A stretch of 64,000 nucleotides of DNA. It comes from JAOUEA01 sp963825685 (GTDB lineage: Bacteria; Actinomycetota; UBA4738; HRBIN12). The notes under the pieces were generated by a model, which made no database searches, was not told the origin of the DNA, and saw nothing but the letters and a program-made list of their open reading frames with translations. Each line of letters starts with the position of its first letter. The stretch's first letter is position 1. This document shows positions 57,714 to 64,000 of this stretch, piece after piece. Location: assembly GCA_963825685.1 (NCBI GenBank), contig CAWGUD010000028.1, forward strand, positions 1-64,000. Direction: 5' to 3'. Position numbers and translations under genes: made by a program.

Positions 57714-58184
57714 TCACCAGCGGTAGTGGGCGAAGGCCTTGTTGGCCTCGGCCATCTTGTGCATGTCTTCGCGGCGCTTCACCGAGGTGCCGGTGCCGTT
57801 GGCGGCATCCATGATCTCGGCGGTGAGCCGCTCGGCCATCGAGTTCTCGCGACGCGCTCGGCTGTAGTTCACGAGCCAGCGGAGCGCGAGCGTCGTGCCG
57901 CGCTGCGGCTTGACCTCGACGGGTACCTGATAGGAGGCCCCGCCCACGCGACGGGACTTGACCTCGAGCATCGGCCGGACGTTGTCGACGGCGCGCTTGA
58001 GGGTGACCACCGGGTCGTTGGCGGTCTTCTGGCTGATCTGCTCGAGCGCCTCGTAGACGGCGCGCTCGGCCACGGTCTTCTTGCCGTCGAGCAGCACCTT
58101 GTTGATGAGCTGCGTGACGAGGGGGTTCTGGTACACGGGGTCGGGAGCGACCTCGCGGCGAACGGCGGGACCCTTGCGCGGCAT
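57714..58184 (-). CDS. rpsG: 30S ribosomal protein S7
   Basis: 156 residues: MPRKGPAVRREVAPDPVYQN, VTQLINKVLLDGKKTVAERA and RREDMHKMAEANKAFAHYRW. Intact, immediately after rpsL. Confidence 0.97.
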   Translation of the reverse strand: MPRKGPAVRREVAPDPVYQNPLVTQLINKVLLDGKKTVAERAVYEALEQISQKTANDPVVTLKRAVDNVRPMLEVKSRRVGGASYQVPVEVKPQRGTTLALRWLVNYSRARRENSMAERLTAEIMDAANGTGTSVKRREDMHKMAEANKAFAHYRW

Positions 58185-58559
58185 CTACTCCCCGCCCTTC
58201 TTCGCGCCGTAGTGCGAGCGCGCCTGCTTGCGCCCCTTGACCCCGGCGGTGTCGAGCGTGCCGCGGACGATCTTGTAGCGAACGCCCGGCAGGTCCTTCA
58301 CGCGACCGCCGCGCACGAGCACGATCGAGTGCTCCTGCAGGTTGTGGCCCTCGCCCGGGATGTAGGCGGTGACCTCGACCTGGCTCGTCAGCCGCACACG
58401 CGCGACCTTGCGCAGCGCGGAGTTCGGCTTCTTCGGGGTGAAGGTCATGACACGCGTGCAGACACCACGCCGCTGCGGGGACCCCTTCAGCGCGGGGGCC
58501 TTCGTCTTCGCTTTGGGGGACTTGCGCCCCTTGCGTACCAGTTGCTCGATCGTGGGCAT
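58185..58559 (-). CDS. rpsL: 30S ribosomal protein S12
   Basis: 124 residues: MPTIEQLVRKGRKSPKAKTK, KKPNSALRKVARVRLTSQVE and GGRVKDLPGVRYKIVRGTLD. The streptomycin-interaction Lys residues (KPNSALRK and GRVKDLPG) are the wild-type ones. First gene of the str operon, intact. Confidence 0.97.
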   Translation of the reverse strand: MPTIEQLVRKGRKSPKAKTKAPALKGSPQRRGVCTRVMTFTPKKPNSALRKVARVRLTSQVEVTAYIPGEGHNLQEHSIVLVRGGRVKDLPGVRYKIVRGTLDTAGVKGRKQARSHYGAKKGGE

Positions 58560-58732
58560 AGATCTCTCGTCTGCACTCTGTCGTTGTCAAACACCGGAGC
58601 CCGGCGTGAGCCGAGCCCGCGGGCCGTTCGGAACCGGTGCGGACGCAGCGCGAACGCCGCTCGAACCCGCTGATCCCACTCCGAAGGAGTCGAAACGCGC
58701 CGGTGGCCCGCCGAGCCGGGGCGCGAGGAACA

Positions 58733-58761
58733 AAGCTACAGGTCACACGCACGAGCGTCAA
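58733..58761 (-). promoter_or_regulatory. Sigma-70-like promoter of the str operon
   Basis: TTGACG (58756-58761) and TAGCTT (58733-58738) on the minus strand, 17 bp apart. Transcription would start near 58,726 and give a leader of about 165 bases before rpsL. The leader contains a short CTCC-GAAGGAG-type hairpin. The 288 bp between rpsL and the divergent phosphatase gene holds nothing else that I recognise. Confidence 0.55.
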
Positions 58762-58847
58762 CGCGCGCGGGGTGCCTCGGCGGCCCGTGTGAGGTGGCTC
58801 GCCACCCGCGGTGCGTGCGGCTGGTGCGCTGCTAGCGTACCCGCCCG

Positions 58848-59639
58848 ATGGGGTCGCTGTCTCGCGAGGTCTCGGTCGCCGCTCGCGCCGCCGAGCGCGG
58901 CGCCGAGGTGGTGCGAGCGGCCGGGCTCGGCGGCGGCGTGGGCGTGCAGGCCAAGGGACTGCCGGGTGACTACGTGACCGAGGTCGACGTGGCCGCGGAG
59001 CGCGCGATCGTGTCGCTGCTCGAGGCCGAGGGCGGCGGCGTGGGCGTCCACGGCGAAGAGAGCGGCGGGGTCGACATCGCCGACGCGTGGGTGGTCGATC
59101 CGCTCGACGGCACGACGAACTTCGCGCACGGGTTCTGGGCGGTGGGGGTCTCGGTCGCGTTGGTCCGGGGTGGGGTCCCGGTGGCGGGGGCCGTCTGCGC
59201 GCCGTTCCTCGGCCAGACGTGGATGGCGGGCCGGGGCGAGGGCTCCTGGCGGGTGGGCGACGGCGGGGAGCCGGCGCGACTGGCCGTCTCGTCGCGGGAC
59301 CCATCGCACGCGGTCGTGGGCACCGGGTTCCCGTTCCGACGCAAGGACCTGCTGCCCCGGTACCTGCGGGCGTTCGACGGCGCGATCGGCCGGTTCGAGG
59401 ACCTGCGCCGGCCGGGGGCGGCGGCGCTCGACCTCGCCTGGGTGGCCGAGGGCGTGTTCGACGGCTTCTTCGAGCTGGCGCTGGCCCCGTGGGACGTGGC
59501 CGCCGGCGGTCTGTTGATCCAGGAGGCGGGCGGCGTCGTCACGGACTGGACGGGCGACGGACAGGCGTGGCTTGCGGGCGACATCCTCGCGGGTGGGCCC
59601 GCCGTGCACGAGGTCCTCCGGGCGCTCGCCGACGGTTGA
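58848..59639 (+). CDS. Inositol-monophosphatase-family phosphatase
   Basis: 263 residues. The metal-binding motifs are GDYVTEVDVAAERAI, HGEESGG, WVVDPLDGTTNFAHG and WDVAAGGLLIQEAGG, which together are the full IMPase set. Members act on inositol, histidinol or nucleotide (PAP) phosphates; PAP phosphatase would suit a locus with a sulfotransferase, but this is only a thought. The ATG at 58848 lies in the divergent region opposite rpsL. The frame is intact and the gene is in plus orientation. Confidence 0.88.
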   Translation: MGSLSREVSVAARAAERGAEVVRAAGLGGGVGVQAKGLPGDYVTEVDVAAERAIVSLLEAEGGGVGVHGEESGGVDIADAWVVDPLDGTTNFAHGFWAVGVSVALVRGGVPVAGAVCAPFLGQTWMAGRGEGSWRVGDGGEPARLAVSSRDPSHAVVGTGFPFRRKDLLPRYLRAFDGAIGRFEDLRRPGAAALDLAWVAEGVFDGFFELALAPWDVAAGGLLIQEAGGVVTDWTGDGQAWLAGDILAGGPAVHEVLRALADG

Positions 59640-59751
59640 GCCCGGGGTCCGAGCACCGATCGCCGAGGTCCGTCGTGACGGGCCCTGATTGCGCTTCGAA
59701 GCATCAGGGTGGAAGATGGCCGCTCTGACCCCGACCGGGAGGAGCGGATCG

Positions 59752-61128
59752 ATGAGCCGCCGGCAGACCGTCCTGGCAGTCCTCGCCTTCGCGGCATCGC
59801 TCGCGCTCGCATCGACCGCCTTCGCGGGCGCCATCACGCCCGTGAAGGTGCTGGGGGGTGCCGCCGATCAGTTCCGCCCGAGCTCGAACGGCACGCACGT
59901 CACCTGGTCGCAGTGGCACAGGCGACGCAACGACGTGTTCGTGCGTGCGTTCGACACGTCCACCCAACGCAAGGTCAACGCGTCAGGCACCGAGGGGGTG
60001 CTCGGATCGTTCGTGCAAGGGACCGACGAGATCGTGTACCAGCAATTCTCCCGGCGGAGGTCGGACATCTACGGATTCGATGTCTCAACCGGCACGCGCG
60101 CGAAGCTCGGCGGCGGGATCAGCACCCGGCAGTGGGAATGGTGGCCGGTCGCGTCGGCCGACCACGTGCTCTTCCTGAGGGACGTGTTCAACGATCGCGG
60201 CAGGTACATGAAGACGCAGCTGGTGCTCGCCGACAGGGCGGGCGGTTCCGTGCGCAAGCTGATCTCGGGCTACAACGGGCGGAGGATGCTCATCGTGCCC
60301 GGATACGCCGGCACCGACCTCGTCGGGTGGACGCGGTGCGGCTCCGAGACGTGCACCGCGTTCCTCTACGACGTCGCGACCCGTTCGAGGACGGAGTTGC
60401 CGCTTCCGAGCGGTAAGGCGCAGTACGCCCCGTTCGTCGATGAGACGGCCGGCGAGGTGTACTACGTGCGGTCGGGCCTGCATTGCGGACAGGCCGTCTC
60501 GATCCGTCGGTCACCCCTGGCCGATCTCTCGACCGCCGTCACCCTCGCCCAACTGCCACGCCGCATCGACACGGACTGGGTGATGTCGGTGACGACGAAC
60601 CCCACGACGACGGATGAGGACCTGTACTTCGGCCGGTACGACTGCCGGCGGGAGGACACCGACGTGTACGTGCTCCGCGGCGCCGACCTTCCCACGACCC
60701 CCTCGGCCGTGACCCGGACCGGGGACTCCGGCGCGCCGACGCGGCCCATCGGGAAGGCCCTGAGCGGCCCGGGGACGCATCCGCGCACGATCGACCAGGC
60801 CCTCGAAGGCGACTCCGTCTCCGACGCCCAGTACCGCAGTCGCCTGCTCGATCAGCGCGATCCGGGTCCGATGGACCAGGCCCTCGCGGCAGCTCCGGGT
60901 CTCCCGTCAGGCCAGTACCGGCATGCTCGTCGCGCCTCGACCGCGCGGGACTCGTCGAACGCGCCGAGGGCTACGAGCTCGACACGGCGACGCGCTGCCG
61001 GGTCCACCCGAGCTGACGGCTCGGCACTCGGCTCCACCGCATCGCACGACCTCGCCGCGCACTCGGTTCGCTGCCGATGCCACGATCGGCTCGACGCTCG
61101 GCGACCGACGCACGCCTCGTCGAGCTGA
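59752..61128 (+). CDS. Secreted beta-propeller-like protein (end uncertain)
   Basis: Starts at the ATG at 59752 with a signal peptide (TVLAVLAFAASLALASTAFA). The mature part has TolB-like repeats: VTWSQWHRRRNDVFVRAFD, EIVYQQFSRRRSDIYGFD, DEDLYFGRYDCRREDTDVYV. Convincing similarity in style ends near 60,720. The rest of the open frame to 61128 is of low quality and overlaps the facing minus-strand frame by 277 bases, so the true end probably lies earlier. The function is unknown. Confidence 0.55.
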   Translation: MSRRQTVLAVLAFAASLALASTAFAGAITPVKVLGGAADQFRPSSNGTHVTWSQWHRRRNDVFVRAFDTSTQRKVNASGTEGVLGSFVQGTDEIVYQQFSRRRSDIYGFDVSTGTRAKLGGGISTRQWEWWPVASADHVLFLRDVFNDRGRYMKTQLVLADRAGGSVRKLISGYNGRRMLIVPGYAGTDLVGWTRCGSETCTAFLYDVATRSRTELPLPSGKAQYAPFVDETAGEVYYVRSGLHCGQAVSIRRSPLADLSTAVTLAQLPRRIDTDWVMSVTTNPTTTDEDLYFGRYDCRREDTDVYVLRGADLPTTPSAVTRTGDSGAPTRPIGKALSGPGTHPRTIDQALEGDSVSDAQYRSRLLDQRDPGPMDQALAAAPGLPSGQYRHARRASTARDSSNAPRATSSTRRRAAGSTRADGSALGSTASHDLAAHSVRCRCHDRLDARRPTHASSS

Positions 61129-62420
61129 TGCTCGCCGGCCGACCGCGCGCTCGCACCGCCGCGCCGGCCGATGTGGTGGCTCGAGTGACCAGCAGCGAGG
61201 TCGGGCGTGCCCGACAGCGACCCCGTGTTGGTGAGGGCCCAGACGACCATGTCGTCGGACCGACCGGTGGGGTTGCCCGTCTCGGAGCCGTCGCCGGCCG
61301 TCGAGCTGACGAAGTACTCCGTGCCACCGCGGCCCGTCTCCCACGACGAGGGTCGCGACCAGGCCGGGCGCACGGTGAACCCCTGTTGGTCGAGCGACGG
61401 CACACTGAGGTTCTCGAACAGCACCGCCTCGGTCGCGCTCCGACCGGCGAGGGCCGCCTTGGGCAGCGCATACAGCTGGGCTCCGGTGTAACCGTCGCCG
61501 AAGAACGAGTACTCGTTCGTCGTGATGTAGAAGCCGTGCTTGTCGGCGCCGATGTGGGGGTAGTCCCCGATGCACGGCCCCTGGTCACACGCGTGATCGG
61601 GCGTGCCGTCGGTGCCGTCGTTCTGCACGGGGAGTCGGTAGAGATCCCACGAACCCGTCGGATCTGCCGAGCGGCTGACCGCGATGTCGATGCTGTTCTC
61701 ACCCGTGAAGTCGCCGGTCACCGGGTCCTGCTGGATCGTGAGCTCCACGTGGAACCAGCGCTTCAGTTGACGGTCGTAGTAGCAGCTCGGGTCGGTCGTG
61801 AACGGCCCGAACTCCCCCGTCTCGACGTCGATCGCCGGGGGGAAGCCGAACCACTCGTTGTGCGAGATCCCCACCGGTTCGGTTCCCGGGATACCGGAGG
61901 TTCCCGGCAGGAGGGCGCGCCCGTTCGGGGTGTAGATCTGCACGATGCTGTTGATCGTCTCGACCACGTGGTCGGGGCCGACGCAGAGCCCCTGGTCGGG
62001 CGGCTCCAGGAAGAACGCGTTCCCGCCGTTGGACCAACCCTGATCGAAGGAATCGGCCCCCTCCCAGGATCGAACCAAGCCCGGCCGCCGCTCCGAGACC
62101 GGCGCGTCGTCGGGCGCCGACGGCGGGTCGGGGATCGGCGGTCCGACGGTCTCGACCTGCCCCCCTGCACCGATGCGTGGACGCAGGCGCTCGAGCGCTG
62201 CGCTCGGCGTCTCTCGCTGGGTACGAGCCGTGGCGGGAGCGACGCCCGAGAGCTCGCTGAGCGGCGCTGTGGCACCGAGATGCTGCAGCGGAACCGTCGT
62301 GATGCCTTCGAAGGGCGGCGCCTCACCCGTCCTCGGTGCTGCCCCTGTCGGGACGGCCGCGAGCGTGCCTGCCACGACGGCCGATGTCACGACGAACGCG
62401 AGTACGCGACCTCTCGTCAC
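60852..62420 (-). CDS. Secreted protein with propeller-like repeats, C-terminus probably lost
   Basis: Begins at the GTG at 62420 behind GGGGAGGGGAGC, a good ribosome-binding site, with a signal peptide (VLAFVVTSAVVAGTLAAVPT). The mature protein has WSNGGNAFFLEPPDQGLCVG, FTTDPSCYYDRQLKRWFHVE, IGADKHGFYITTNEYSFFG and YFVSSTAGDG; such proteins look like secreted beta-propellers of actinobacteria. Convincing sequence ends with SLSGTPDLA near 61,195, where a further blade would be expected; the open frame to 60852 is Arg-rich and unlikely. The frame also continues upstream into rpoC without a stop. Confidence 0.6.
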   Translation of the reverse strand: MTRGRVLAFVVTSAVVAGTLAAVPTGAAPRTGEAPPFEGITTVPLQHLGATAPLSELSGVAPATARTQRETPSAALERLRPRIGAGGQVETVGPPIPDPPSAPDDAPVSERRPGLVRSWEGADSFDQGWSNGGNAFFLEPPDQGLCVGPDHVVETINSIVQIYTPNGRALLPGTSGIPGTEPVGISHNEWFGFPPAIDVETGEFGPFTTDPSCYYDRQLKRWFHVELTIQQDPVTGDFTGENSIDIAVSRSADPTGSWDLYRLPVQNDGTDGTPDHACDQGPCIGDYPHIGADKHGFYITTNEYSFFGDGYTGAQLYALPKAALAGRSATEAVLFENLSVPSLDQQGFTVRPAWSRPSSWETGRGGTEYFVSSTAGDGSETGNPTGRSDDMVVWALTNTGSLSGTPDLAAGHSSHHIGRRGGASARSAGEHQLDEACVGRRASSRSWHRQRTECAARSCDAVEPSAEPSARVDPAARRRVELVALGAFDESRAVEARRACRYWPDGRPGAAARAWSIGPGSR

Positions 62421-62444
62421 GGTGAGCTCCCCTCCCCGGTGGCG

Positions 62445-64000
<1,556 letters not shown>

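Overview
The window is a 64 kb piece of a GC-rich bacterial chromosome, most probably from a member of the Actinomycetota. The main argument is gene order: glmM-glmS-acpS-nnrD-alr-hydrolase-tsaE-tsaB-rimI-tsaD sits next to rplM-rpsI and the str/S10/spc/alpha ribosomal block, which is the order known from Streptomyces and relatives. Supporting details are a zinc-ribbon S14, a zinc-type adenylate kinase, GTG starts and many GTGA/ATGA overlaps. The exact class cannot be read from the sequence; a deep branch is possible.

Layout. 1-18.4 kb is an extracellular polysaccharide locus, almost all on the minus strand: initiating sugar phosphotransferase, sulfotransferase, GT4 glycosyltransferase, Wzx-like flippase, O-antigen-ligase/polymerase, Wzz-like co-polymerase, two P-loop kinase-like proteins, and an embedded soluble histidine kinase with two NarL-type response regulators. 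A large secreted metallophosphoesterase and a LigB-type dioxygenase are interleaved. 18.5-22.0 kb holds a GDP-mannose-3,5-epimerase-like gene, a FAD oxidoreductase/cupin pair and an ASCH protein. 22.0-33.8 kb is a tightly overlapped housekeeping run: galE-like, tsaD, rimI, tsaB, tsaE, type-4 uracil-DNA glycosylase, alpha/beta hydrolase, alr, nnrD, acpS, a 32-residue membrane peptide, glmS and glmM. It covers the t6A tRNA modification enzymes and peptidoglycan precursor supply. 33.9-36.6 kb carries arsM-arsR with a candidate operator, a DUF2007-like protein and rtcB. 36.6-58.6 kb is the ribosomal protein superoperon (rpsI to rpsL) with truA, rpoA, infA, map, adk, secY, tuf and fusA. A cupredoxin lipoprotein is inserted between rplQ and truA, and rpsD is absent from its usual place. 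58.8-62.4 kb holds an inositol-monophosphatase-family gene and two secreted proteins. The right edge is an incomplete rpoC.

Two things dominate interpretation. First, about fifty single-base frame breaks are spread over genes that must work (tuf, secY, map, glmS, alr), so most look like base-calling or assembly errors. Coordinates for those genes span the whole reading path, not one open frame. Second, rpoC loses its conserved C-terminus at about 62,445 and runs in frame into a secreted-protein gene. This is either a misjoin or a drastic rearrangement.

The most interesting candidate biology is a palindromic motif, GTA-N7-TAC, found five times between genes of the polysaccharide locus. I found it in none of the other intergenic stretches I read. 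It may be the operator of one of the NarL-type regulators encoded in the same locus.
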